Origin: Paulownia fortunei
Taxonomy: Eukaryota; Streptophyta; Magnoliopsida; Lamiales; Paulowniaceae
Direction of reading: 5' to 3'
Assembly (NCBI GenBank): GCA_019321725.1
Contig: CM033106.1
Location: 17,954,551 to 18,018,550, forward strand
Length of the DNA: 64,000 nucleotides
Below the pieces are notes generated by a model. It saw only the letters and a list, made by a program, of their open reading frames with translations. It was not told the origin of the DNA and searched no databases. Shown in pieces: positions 35,495 to 46,568 of this stretch. Both the position numbers and the translations under genes were made by a program. Within the stretch, counting starts at the first letter, position 1; every line of letters begins with the position of its first letter.

Positions 35495-36684
35495 GTGTGA
35501 CGATAATATTGTGATAAGCTCAACTTACAACAAATTAAGACAAATATGCACTCAACTCCAGTTCTGTTTTTGGTAATATCCATCCTCCATCCGATATATA
35601 GTGTACTGGATACATAAATAAATAAAAGCTAAATATTTTATTTTATAAAAATTAAAATATTTAAAATGTGAATGCTACACTAAATGCAAGTTTCCCTGAA
35701 TATTGCATCCCGTTCTTTTTTATATAATTTATTCCTTAAAGGTACGCAACAAATAATTCCCTTTAAATGTGCAGTAAACGACAGAAAAATGAATTCAATT
35801 CAGAATAAATGGTTGGTGTTACAAATAGCAGATGGATCTAATCTCTCATTCTCAGCTGACCTCTATGACATATTGACACCGAAATTCATATTTCGTCCTT
35901 CGGGCTAAGTTAAGAAAGCCAACCTTAGTGTCAGATGTAGATTTTTTTTTTTTCCTTGTACTTAAATTAATATAATAGCAATATATAATATAAAGAAAAC
36001 TTATGATTTTCCTGCTGTAAATTGGTCTGTTTTCAAATTTTATTTTGTATTTAATTTTTTTCTAATTTAGTTCACCATCTATTCATTTAAAGCAATTTCA
36101 ATCGAGCTAAATCATGAAATTGGTCCAAATTTTTAAATTTTAGCCAAAAATTGGATGAAAATTCAGATATTTGGAGATTTTTCCATGGTAAATCACATGA
36201 ACCCGATTTTATGCAACTTAATCGGTCTTATAGTGCTACATTTGGTGTGGATTGGGTTTATATTTTATCAAACATTTAAACATACATGCACACACATATA
36301 TATATGGATGTATATAAAATGCATGATAAAATGCACACTCAATGCACATCATCGGGCATAGTATCTCTTACAAATGTTTTGCCTAATTTTAAGCAAATAG
36401 CCCCAAAAATATAAAAAAATTGAATTTTCAACCAATTTCTAACTAATATTTGAATTTTTGGTTAATTACAAGATTTTCGTTCAAATTTGACCCAAAATTA
36501 TCACTTAAACAATAGATGGAGAATAAAATTACCAAAATAAATAGATAAATGATGAAATTTAAAGATAAATCAACTTACATGACTGAAGATACAATTTTTT
36601 GTCTTTCACAAAAATATGCAGCCTATGGAAAGCTCACTCGAGCAAAATGAAAAATAAAACCTGAGTTGAAATTAAGCTGCGGCT
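35495..36684. other. AT-rich intergenic DNA 3' of the trihelix gene
   Basis: I see no gene here. A short open frame at 35684-35908 has no recognisable content. A possible fold-back element lies at 36062-36530. The last few hundred bases are the likely 3' UTR of the trihelix gene (minus strand); I cannot pick a definite poly(A) signal. Confidence 0.5.
36062..36530. repeat. Possible fold-back MITE
   Basis: The left end includes CACCATCTATTCATTTAAAG, and the reverse complement of the right end includes CTCCATCTATTGTTTAAGTG, giving imperfect inverted ends about 470 bp apart. No clear target duplication was found. Confidence 0.35.
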
Positions 36685-38754
36685 CTAGTGGTCTTCCGGC
36701 ACATTGGTTGGGGCAACCTGCAGTGTTCCTTCGCTGTATAAACAGCTTAGCTGATGAAAGTAAGGGCATGTCCTTGAGTTAGTAGACCTTTTCTTGTTGC
36801 TATCTTTGGTTTTCCTGAAGTATTTGTTTATGTTCTCCCATTTCTCTTTGCATCTTTTTGCACTCCTCTTGTACCCCAATTCCAACATCCCTTGTGAGAT
36901 TCTCTCCCATAGAGGGCCCTTTGCTCCTTCCTTACTGTCATGATCACTATTGTTACTCAGCTTGCACCTCAGGTTTATCAAAGCCAAGACTTCATCCCTT
37001 GGCCATCTCTTGCCTATGTCTCCCCTTTCATAAGTTGTGGAATCTAAGTGGGTTGATGAAGGTGGAGTAAATGCTGCTAGTGGAGTATCATCATTGGTTA
37101 GAGCAGATATTAAGGTGTTTGCTTTTGAGTCTTTTGAGACCAGACTTGAACTAGGGCTTGGAGGAGATCTAGATGGGGTTTTAGTGGCTTTTGGGTTGTT
37201 TTGAGAGGGAAATGAACGAGGGTTTTGGTGGGCTGCAACCTTGCTTGATGAAGTGGATGTTTCTACCTTGTCTTGGGCAGTTGGGAAGTGATGAGTTTGG
37301 AGGATTTCACAAAGTGAAGGGGAAGAATTCCAAGTGTTGTTTACCTTGACAAGGTATTCAATCTTCTTTGCTAAGTGTTGGTCTTCAGATGTGAATTTCT
37401 TTAAGAACTCAATGATTGTGGCCTGTCTCTCCCTAGTGCCTGCTTGCTCCTTTCTCCTCATCTCAATCTCTATTTTAATCCTTTCCATCTCTTTATTCTT
37501 CCAAGCTTCCTCTCTGACAATCTTGTCCTCATCCCTCTTCACAATGTCCTCAATGAGCTTGTTATGCAACTCTTCTTGTTGGGCCATCATCTTTTTCACA
37601 ACAGCCTCACAGAAACCCTTGAACATCTCAAGCTTGTCTTTCCTTTTCCTCTTCTTACTTGATTTTACTGGTTTTTTATCCACTTCTTCACTTTCCTGAG
37701 ATGGGTTTTCTGCTGCTGCTGCTGCCACATTTCCTGAATTTTCTTCCACATTCCTATACACTTTCTCTTGATCTACTTCGTTTTGTTTTTCCATGTTTTG
37801 ACTCCTTCCAGCTGAAATCCGAGCTTCTTCTTGATCAGCAGGATAGAATTCATCAAGTTCACTGAAAATCCTATAGTTCTTGTTGTAGTTTACACTGTTG
37901 AAGTGTCGGCTCTCTTCTTCGTACTTCTCCTTGCACTGCTCTGCGCTCCTTTTGAACCCAAGCTCCGCAAATTTCCTGGACAATTATTAATTAGTAAGTA
38001 AAGCCGTAACCACTCCAGAAAAATTTATCACTTATTGTTAAAGGTTTTACCATAAACAATTAAAGACTGCACTATCTTAGATAGGTACTTAACATATTAT
38101 ATGTCTTTATTTGCCCGTTTACTTAAATATCCCGTAAAAGTTATAACAAAGGACAGCAGCTCGAAAACAAGAAGAAAAGATCCAACAGTAAAAGAAGGAA
38201 AAAAAGTCCCACAAAAAGAAGCCCATCTGATCAAGATTGATAGTGCTTCAAGATTCCAAAAAGTAACTGCACCTTTTTTCTGTAGTACTACATATAATAA
38301 ACCTTAGTTCACTTTCATCACAAGCCTCTCCTTGAAAAACACTAACAAAAGCACTGAGACTCAAAACCTTTGCTTATGGCACTAGTTTAAAGTAAAAACA
38401 CCTTGAAACATGTTCCCAAGTGAAATCGGGGAACCAAATCTCCATGCTGGATCTGACTTTGAGCAGCGCAAGAACCTCATCATTGGACCATGGATCCATC
38501 GATCTCTCTCTTTCAAGGGCTAAACTAGTGGAGATTAAGGGGTTTTCCACATGCTTCGCATCAATATTCTTGCTGTTGGGTGATTCTTGGTGGTGCAGTT
38601 CCTGAAGTGCTTGACTGTGGTGAGAAGAAGGGTAGGGATCAAAAGCAGCAGAGAAAGATGGGTTCCCATGAAGTGGGAAAGAGGGAGGAATGGGAAATGA
38701 AGTTCTTGAAGCTATGAATTGGTGAAGCTGATCACTAGGCACACCATCAAACAT
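36685..38754 (-). CDS. GTL2: Trihelix transcription factor, GTL2-like
   Basis: Two exons: 38402-38754 and 36685-37975, with a 426-nt intron whose edges (AG/GTGTTT and TTGTCCAG/G) keep the frame inside an Arg codon. Total 547 aa. An N-terminal trihelix domain (about residues 87-162: PWSNDEVLALLKVRSS, FKRSAEQCKEKYEEESRHFN) and a C-terminal one (about 440-535: RWPRDEVLALINLRCK, LWERISQGMLELGYKRSA) flank a basic run KKRKRKDK (about 225-232), a likely nuclear signal, and a charged coiled coil (about 230-315). Two trihelix domains define GT-2 type factors, which bind GT elements in promoters in the nucleus. The start MFDGVPSDQLHQFIAS resembles the GTL2 branch (recalled, not searched). There is no stop or frameshift; it is the only intact gene in the window. 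Confidence 0.92.
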
Positions 38755-39050
38755 GGTTAATTTTCCTCAGGTTTTTCCTTTCTTTCTCTTAGCTTCTTTT
38801 CTCAACCCTTTTCCTTTCTTTGATCACTGTAAATTGGCAAAAAGAAACGAAAAATATCAAGAGATAAAAGAACAGAAACACCACTAAAGGGTGGGGGGCG
38901 GAACTTACAGAAAATATACACTCTTTACTCTCTCTCTCTCTTATTCGTCAGAGAAGTTTGTCTTGTATTGCAGGAGTAGTAAATAGGTGGGCATGCAGTC
39001 CCAAAGATTAAAAAAAAAAAAAATAGAGGGAAAAAAAGGAAGAAGAAGAG
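38755..39050 (-). promoter_or_regulatory. 5' UTR and proximal promoter of the trihelix gene
   Basis: The 5' leader is GA-rich on the coding strand. A possible 82-nt leader intron spans 38827-38908, with donor GTAAGT and acceptor AATTTACAG. A (GA)n run lies at about 38928-38942. No convincing TATA box was found. Confidence 0.5.
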
Positions 39051-39262
39051 GGACAATGGGATTATTCTGATATTGTATTTTAATTTTGTATTTTTTTTAT
39101 ATAAAATTTTATATAATATGTTCATGTAAAGTATATATGATTATTGTCAAATATATATATTAAAAAATATTTTAAATATTTAACAAGTAATTAATGCATT
39201 TGTGATACATAATACATAATAAAACAAATAAAAAGTCTAGACTGTTGGGAGCACTAGAGTCC
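39051..39262 (-). mobile_element. MITE copy 1 in the trihelix promoter
   Basis: About 212 bp, in reverse orientation to the copy at 39532-39742. Shared blocks include AATATATAT, ATATTTTA and AATAAAAAGTCTA against AATAAAAAATCTA. The right end GGGAGCACTAGAGTCC resembles the terminal repeat of copy 2. It carries no coding sequence. Confidence 0.6.
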
Positions 39263-39278
39263 AATAAGTGGTGGATCT

Positions 39279-39464
39279 CACGTGTCATAAACACACGTGG
39301 GGTGTGCAGTAATTCACTGAAAATAAATAAATAATGAGTTATAATAACCAGTAAAGTTTGGAAGAGCAGCGGGGGCATTTCGAATCCAAAGCAAAAAATA
39401 TGCAGAGGGGCGGGTGATGGCGATGATGGTGTAATTTAACGGCAATAGGCAGCAAGGGCACGTG
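39279..39464. promoter_or_regulatory. Three CACGTG G-boxes upstream of the trihelix gene
   Basis: Perfect CACGTG hexamers occur at 39279-39284, 39294-39299 and 39459-39464, 525 to 710 bp upstream of the start codon. The first two are 15 bp apart. G-boxes bind bHLH and bZIP factors and are ABRE-like when followed by GT or GG as here. Function is inference. Confidence 0.55.
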
Positions 39465-39531
39465 AATGCATGCAGACAATGGGACCAGTTATTTATATAA
39501 GGGCATGTTCACCAAGTACACAGTACATATA

Positions 39532-39742
39532 GGGAGATATTGTTGTCTCCAATCAATTAGATTTTTTATTTCTCGTATTATATTTTATATTTTATATTAT
39601 ATATTTATATAAAGTATATAAAATATTATTTTAAATATATATTTGTCATTAATAATATATGCATGAATTGATTTTATGATATAAAATATAGGATGCAATA
39701 TGAAATTAAAATAAAGAATTTGAGAGGATCACAGTATCCTCC
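39532..39742 (+). mobile_element. MITE copy 2 in the trihelix promoter
   Basis: 211 bp with inverted ends GGGAGATATTGTTGTCTCC (39532-39550) and GAGGATCACAGTATCCTCC (39724-39742). Flanking trinucleotides are ATA on both sides. The interior is almost pure AT and non-coding. The superfamily is uncertain. Confidence 0.65.
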
Positions 39743-40314
39743 ATAAAAGATGAACTACCAACAATTTTCTAAATCAGTAAACACATATATATTGACAGAC
39801 TTTATAAATTTTTACTTCCAAGTGTCATTTTTATGTATTGTTTTGATCCAATACGAAATTTTATGTAGAAGTTAAAAGAATAAAAAAATTAAGTATGTTT
39901 AAAATTTTTATCATGAAAAGTAAGAATTGATATTTAATGTGTCACATCATTACTTTAAATAAGTGGGTATTTTCTAAAAAATACATTTTCATTTAAGAAA
40001 AAAAGTTGGAAAATCCTAAAGAAAAAGAGTGAAAAATTTAGGGTAGATGAAGTATTTTATTTTTTCTGACCTCATTCCAATTATTTTTTCTGACCTCGTT
40101 CCAATTATCTAATGGATCTCAGATTGTATTCTTAAGTAGCGAGATTAATTTGCTTTGTGATCAGAAATAATATGCCTTTAAACACAATTTTTGAATTAGT
40201 TATTTTGAACAATGTTTTCCCTTAAAAATTGATAATTTTATTTGGTTTACTGAGTATTGATTTAAGACCAAGGAGAATAGGAATATACTTCACTTTAGAT
40301 GTATCCTAACTAGA
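39743..40314. other. AT-rich intergenic DNA
   Basis: No gene or element recognised. A small direct repeat of TTATTTTTTCTGACCTC..TTCCAATTA occurs near 40060-40110. Confidence 0.5.
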
Positions 40315-40324
40315 AATTTTATAA
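40315..40324. other. Target site duplication of the Mutator-like element
   Basis: AATTTTATAA occurs here and at 51704-51713, just outside the element ends. Mutator-like elements usually leave 8-11 bp duplications. Confidence 0.7.
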
Positions 40325-40659
40325 GGTTAATTATACTTACCTTTTTTCTGAAATAGCTAAATTAAAAATTGTTCCCTTCCCTCTTTTATAATTATAAAAG
40401 TCTTCCTCTAAGTTTGTTGGGTTGGAGAAATTATAATGAAAGTTATAAATTGACCATTTTGTCCTCAACTTAAAAAATAAAATAAAATGACCGAATTATC
40501 AATTTAAATGACTATTTTGCAGCTCGGTGTCTGTTTAATGGGTGTATGATCAAATTTCATTGTCCTTAAAATTTCAAAATTCTTAAACGAGATGTTATTT
40601 TTACCTCAAAATTATAGGGAGTGCTTAAAGTCATTCATCCCAACCACATAAATTTTTAA

Positions 40660-40930
40660 TTTATGTCTCTCTCTCTTTCCACACCACTGTCATCTGTCGC
40701 CACCCTTTGTTTTCGTGCTTTCTCCCGAACACCGCCTATCTCCTCCCTTTTTCTTATCTTTGGCTCCAGTTCTCTTTTTCCTATCATGTTCTCCCTCCCC
40801 ACCTTACCCACTCTCTTGCCTCTCTTAGCTTCTCTCTCCCATCTACTGCCCAACATTTCGTCCCAGCTACTTCTTCCTTCTTCTATTATGTCCCTCTCTA
40901 TCTCACCCTCTCTCATCTTCCTCATCGCAA
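40660..40930. other. Pyrimidine-rich, GC-richer block within the Mutator-like element
   Basis: It opens with CTCTCTCTCTC and runs C/T-rich for about 270 bases. Open frames exist on both strands, but their residues are low-complexity (Ser/Leu/Pro or Arg/Glu) and match no family I know. It might be a captured leader or exon fragment. Confidence 0.4.
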
Positions 40931-41522
40931 CTCTCAAGAATACAATAAAAGTAATGGCGGGAAAAGGAGAAAAAAATTGAGAGTAAAACATAGAAAAGAA
41001 AATTAGAGAAAATATATAATTACTTTTCTATAAATCTAAGTCTACTTTTAAAGGCACGTCTCTTTCTTATATTTTATCTTGCAACACTAGAAAAAGTATT
41101 TGAACAAATCATATTTTTAGACAAATGTAAGAATAGTTGTTAATCTATGTATAACAAGGCAGGGCAAAAGAAAGCCACAAACCGATACTTTTTTGGACTA
41201 AAATGATTAAATTTTTCCATCTAACAACTATATATATAGAATAATATTTTGTTATATTTTTTCTCCTTTTTGTATTTAATTAATATATTAATATCCCTAA
41301 GTTTTATATGTTAGTAAAGGTATTTTGGTTAATAAAATATAAAGATGGTTAGGTTAGGGGCAAATTAGAAATTTAACTAAAATATTTTGATGGCATCATC
41401 ATTTTCCAATTGAAACCCTAACGATAGGGAAAGTTTGGTAAACGTGGTAAACTCAAAGAGAAGATTTTAGTAATTATGAACGATAGGAGTTCAGAAGCAA
41501 AATATTTTAAGGGGAGTTAAGT

Positions 41523-41527
41523 ATAAC
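41523..41527. other. Target site duplication ATAAC of chromovirus copy B
   Basis: ATAAC occurs here and at 51694-51698, directly outside the two LTRs. Confidence 0.9.
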
Positions 41528-44253
41528 TGTAACACCCACTACTCAACAATTATAAATAAAGTATAATTTGACATGATAGAAACTGTGTGCATGCATGGAA
41601 TATATATATATATATATATTTTTGTTTACCACTTTAAGAAAAAATGTATCACTTTTTACATGCACAACCCTCTTTAAAATACTTTGTCACATATATTTTG
41701 TATGTAGCAGGATCAATATTTATATAAAAGTACAACACCCACAATGACCACAATATTTACATATTTTTTTTACAATAAAGTTTTAAAAGCGAAATATAGT
41801 ATCAGTCTCAAAATATAATACAATAAACTCAAAATATAACAAGCCAACAATATAGCCCAACAGATCGTTATCCATATATATACTCCCTCAGACACCTGCA
41901 GGAGCTCCAACAGCCACCCAACCAGTAAAAAATGCTTCAAGCATCGTCGTGCTCACCTACAATGCATAAAATATATGAGCTAACGCTCATCAAATAAAAG
42001 ATTATGCATGTCAAAGGATAATTCACAATAGCAAGTCATACATCTCAAAATGATATGCTCACAATGCAATTCCATGCATCAAAACATTCCTCTCAAAATT
42101 ATTTCTTTCTTGGGCCCCTGACCAATGCTACTATCTCATGCATCGAAAAAGAGCTCTGCACACTGCCATAATCCAATGGCCAATAATAATATAAGCATGC
42201 AAATCCATGCATACTCACACGCAAGCAAATCCATGTACGCGAACCTGTAAATCCATGCATATAACCATGCAAATCTATGCATGCTTTGGTGCACTAGTAG
42301 TGGTTAGCAAAATATTTTCTTTACTCAGAATCATGTCGTGCAATGCAAGATTTATCACAATACTCGTATATGATGCATGTACGTGCCAATACCTATGTAT
42401 GTATGCTCAATAGATATGAATGATAATAATGCGTGTCCTCTGTTATACACATATGATCTATGATATTACATATAAATCACACATTTAATATGTCTATGCA
42501 TTGTAGTTGCAAATGAATCTTTACCCACCTTTCACTTGGTAGGCTTAGTCTAGATTTGTTTAGTATTCCTCTCCAACCTTAGATGTAAAATAGCCTGTAA
42601 TATTATCCAACATCAAGTACCATTCCCAATTTGGCAAGTTGAAAGCACAAAATCTCATACTAAAACCTTAAACACCAAGCTATCTAGGTAACAATCAAGT
42701 TTTCACAAACTAGAACCCAATATAGTCCCTCAAATACCTTAATTTCTTATCTTAGATACATGTAAACATCATATAATTGAAGTACTATCACTCTAATAGC
42801 ATGTACCTAATTGTTAGAACTCAATTGCAACATGTTTAGGTTGAAACATACTAAGTTATCAAATGGGATAAATTTTCACCTTCTAATTTCCTTGCTGCCA
42901 CATTAGGTTTCATAAATATTTTGACATCCTTAGGAATATTTATTCACTCTAAAAATTTTACCACACTTAGATAACATGTAGAACAATATAACCGTGCTAT
43001 AAAGTTTCCAAAACACATGGGTCTAAGTCGTCTAATTCAGTCCCCTTCATAGCACACCAGAACAGACATTCTTACTTTGACAGTTTTGAGTGTTTCTTCA
43101 ATATCATGCTTTATTTCAATTTCTAACCGATGAAAATTTAGTTTAATACTCTTAAGTCATATATAAACATGTATATAATGATAATTACAAGTTTTATTCA
43201 ATATACCGTACACTTTTGAAGCCTAAAACACAAGAATACAATAAGGTGATAATTTCTAGCACAAGTATTTTCTATCAAGTATTTGCAACCAAAAACCCTT
43301 TTTTTGTGCACCAATGCCTATCTAATAACAAAATAACACATTTATAAATAATATTCAAAGCTTAATAAGAAAATAAACCTCAAAATAAATCCAAAAGTCA
43401 TGCCAAACCCGTAGGTTAAGCTCACCTTACACAGTTTTCTACTTGAACTTGGTTATTTCTCCTTCCCTTTGCTTGTTTTGCCTCTTTTTTCGGTTGAAAT
43501 CACTTAGGACCTATTTAGAGAGCTTTTTATATGTATTTAGAAGCTGAAATGTTGCAGAAGAAGGTTCAAGTCATGACTGTTAGCTTAAGAGTGAACAATA
43601 GGTTGAGGTGCTAGCTTGATAAGTCTAAGCATGAGGTGGCATGTAATGGTATAATCTGATTTTCTCCCTTATCTTGCACCCCTAATCTTGTATTTCTCAC
43701 ATATTATTATTTGGTTACAACCTATCTTAGTCACCATTCATTCCCGTAGCTAATTCCTATGTCCGTTCATTAGGTTCTTCACCCGAAAAATCATCGTTTC
43801 TTGCCCGATTGATAAGTTTGTGCACCGATAGTGTTACAAACCTATGAACCTAGTTATATAACATTTAAATTATAGTATTATATGTCTAGTTGTCCCAAGT
43901 GTATGATTTAAATATAAATATAATATTAAAATTCATGATCGAAATGACTCACTTTCTATAAACTTTTCGGTGACACCTTTCGAACTCCTGAGGTTACCAT
44001 GTGTAACCTAGCACTATTTACTATATTGATACCTAAATTTCTTCTTATCTCAATACAAAATCAACCACTTAGGTTAGGAAATTCAATAACTAATACCGTG
44101 TGAGAGCTTCTGAATTAAGTTCAATATTCAAGAATGTAGTATAAAAGAAATAAATTATGCAATGTCAATATAAATGCAAGTAGCATATAAAATTAGTACA
44201 TAATGCATGAATCATATTTGGTCAGGTAAGTAGTGAGAGGTTCGGGTATCACA
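41528..44253 (-). repeat. Family A LTR, coding-sense 3' LTR of copy B
   Basis: 2726 bp from TGTAACACCCACTACTC to GGTATCACA. An (AT)n run lies at about 41598-41620, and the CATGCA-rich block is at 42190-42290. Confidence 0.93.
42190..42290. promoter_or_regulatory. CATGCA (RY-type) motif array inside family A LTRs
   Basis: Units of about 20 bp resembling GCAAATCCATGCAT recur here, with at least four CATGCA and one TGCATG. Equivalent arrays occur at 1565-1660, 10585-10680, 16545-16625, 49615-49710 and 54725-54835. CATGCA is the RY/Sph core bound by B3 factors of the ABI3/FUS3/LEC2 group; whether it acts here is unknown. Confidence 0.55.
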
Positions 44254-44266
44254 TCCTCACCTCCTT
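44254..44266 (-). other. Polypurine tract of copy B
   Basis: The minus strand reads AAGGAGGTGAGGA directly before the LTR start TGTGATACC. Confidence 0.85.
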
Positions 44267-44293
44267 ATAAAAGTTTCATACCCAAAATTTCAC

Positions 44294-44824
44294 TTATCGA
44301 AAAAGTTCAGGATACTTAGTTCTCATTCCATCCTCACTTTCCCAAGTGGCCTCTTCTACTAATTGGTTTCTCCATAACACTTTAACCAATGGAATCTGTT
44401 TATTTTTCAGCAGTTTCACTTTTTGTAATAAAATATGTACATGCTTTTTTTTGTAACTCAAATCTGCCTTTAATTCCAGTAGTTCATTCTTCAGAATATG
44501 AGAGGAATTAGCAATATATTTCCTCAACATAGACATATGAAATATATTGTGTATTTGGGACATAGATGTTAGCAGATCCAGTCTGTAAGCAACCTCACTA
44601 ATTCTTTCAATTACAGAGAATGGGCCAATATATCTCGGACTCAATTTTTCTTTCTTCCCAAATCGCATGATGCCCTTCATTGGTGCTACTTTCAAAAATA
44701 CCTGATCTCCTATCGCAAACTCCAACGCCCTTCTTCGTCGATCTGCATAACTTTTCTGCTGACTTTGGGCAGTTTGAACTCTTTGTCGAATCTGTAATAC
44801 GGCTTCTGTCATCTCTTTAATCAT
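44294..44824 (-). pseudogene. Integrase C-terminus with chromodomain-like end, copy B
   Basis: The longest surviving frame of the integrase end (176 aa): AQSQQKSYADRRRRALEFAI, GDQVFLKVAPMKG, SPRYIGPFSVIERISEVAYR, HNIFHMSMLRKYI, then IPLVKVLWRNQLVEEATWES and KYPELFR. The last block is the chromodomain-type tail of chromovirus integrases. A stop separates it from the core upstream. Confidence 0.88.
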
Positions 44825-45626
44825 ATCTGGGCCAAAAGTTTCTTCTTACAAACTTCATCCCAGTATGTTGTAGACCTACACTTTTTTCCATACAATGCTT
44901 CATAGGGAGCCATTTCAATACTAGTCTGATAGCTGTTATTGTATGCAAACTCCACCAAAGGTAGGAATTTACTCCACTGACCTTGGAAGTCTAATACACA
45001 GGCTCTGAGCATATCCTCCAATGTCTGTATTGTTCATTTAGATTGCCCATCCATCTGAGGATGATATGTTGTACTAAATGATAACTGTGTTTCCAAAGCT
45101 TTGTGTAAACTCCTCCAAAAAGCAGACAAAAATCTCGAATCTCTATCAGAAACTATAGATAATGGCACACATGAAGTCTGACAATCTCCTGAATGTATAA
45201 TTGGGCATAGCGATCCATGGAATAGGTAGAACATATGGGAAGAAAATGAGCAAACTTGGTTAATCTATCAACGATAACCCAAATAACATCATGACCCTTA
45301 GTAGTCTTTGGCAAACTAGTTACGAAATCCATGGTGATCCTTTCCCATTTCTATTCTGGAATAAGTAGAGGTTGCAAAGTCCCTACGGGTCTTTGATGTT
45401 CGGCCTTTATCTGCTGATATGTTAGACATTGCTCCACATGCTAGGCGATGTCCTTTTTCATACCTGGCCACCAATAATGCATTTTCAAGTCTCTATACAT
45501 GTTGGTAGCCCCTGGATGTACTGAATAAGGGGTTGAATGTGCCTCTTTTAAAATGTCTTCCTGAATGTTATCAATATTTGCCACACAAATTCGCCCTCTG
45601 AATAGTAAAATATCATTGTGAGTCAT
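44825..45626 (-). pseudogene. Integrase zinc-binding and catalytic domains, copy B
   Basis: 45441-45626 carries the zinc-binding domain (EAHSTPYSVHPGATNMYRDL, YWWPGMKKDIA). The catalytic core follows through about 45240-45420 and 45034-45234 ([20 protein letters not shown]). The third catalytic residue is lost: DGQSK has Lys where Glu is expected, and a stop comes next. 44825-45021 continues with [19 protein letters not shown] and [20 protein letters not shown] frameshift near 45170 also breaks the core. Confidence 0.88.
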
Positions 45627-45719
45627 TTCAAATTCAGGAGACTTCCCTGCACCAACGTCTTTCTCATATTGACGAGATATTCTTCATCTCATTGCCCCTA
45701 TTTGATCATATCAATTAGC

Positions 45720-46568
45720 ATAGGCTGAAGCATCAGGGCTGCCAACTTTGCCTATGTTACTCCTGTCTGTAAAATCTCTATATTATTTTTCTGCAACTCA
45801 TTCAGTTCCAATTTTTGAATTAAAGCCATTGCTATTGTACTTTGTGTGGATTTTCAGCTCAACGCATCAGCTACAATGTTAGCTTTACAGGGGTGGTAAT
45901 TGATCACACAATCATAATCTTTTACCAGTTCCAGCCATCTCCACTGTCGCATGTTCAACTCTTTATGCGTGAAGAAGTATTTGAGGCTCTTGTGATCAGT
46001 ATAGATCTCGCACCGTTCACCATATAGATAGTACCTCCATATTTTAAGCTCAAATACTACAGCAACAAGTTCCAAGTCGTGCGTGGGGTAATTCTTTTCG
46101 TACTCTTTAAGTTGCTTGGATGCATATGCAATTACTTTGCCATTCTGCATCAGTACACATCCTAATCCATTCTTCGACGTGTCACTATAAATTACGAATC
46201 CTCTAGTACCTGATGGAATTGAGAGAATAGGTGCTGAAGTCAACCTCTTTTTTAGCTCCTGGAAGCTTCGCTCACACATATCCGTTTATCTAAACGTCAC
46301 TATTTTTCTGGTTAATTGTGTCAATGGCATAGCAATCTTGGAGAATCCCTGCACAAATCTTTGGTAATATCCAGCTAAACCCAGAAAACTACGCACCTTC
46401 GAAGGATTAGTAGCCTATGTCCAGTTGTTGATAGCTTCAACTTTACATGGATCTACTGATATTCCCGCTCCTAATATAACATGTCCCAGGAATACAACGC
46501 GATCCAACCAGAACTCGTATTTCTTGAATTTAGCATATAACTGCTTCACTTTCAGGGACCTCCAATAC
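45720..46568 (-). pseudogene. RT connection and RNase H, copy B
   Basis: 45854-46279 contains [50 protein letters not shown] and ANIVADALS, with all expected acidic positions visible. The stretch 46280-46568 gives the RT thumb region in broken frames. RNase H removes the RNA strand after copying. Confidence 0.87.

Noticed and set aside
37334..37865. Open frames of 68 to 121 codons on the plus strand
   Set aside because: They are antisense to the second exon of the trihelix gene, whose minus-strand frame is long and has clear domains.
40656..41006. Three overlapping open frames of about 100 codons on both strands
   Set aside because: All lie in a C/T-rich low-complexity block, give repetitive Ser/Leu or Arg/Glu text and resemble no family.
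41598..41620. (AT)n run considered as a regulatory TATA cluster
   Set aside because: A simple dinucleotide repeat missing from the partner LTR, so not a conserved LTR promoter element.
42190..42290. Short repeat array considered as CRISPR-like
   Set aside because: Units are irregular, spacers are absent, and the array sits in LTRs of a plant retrotransposon.
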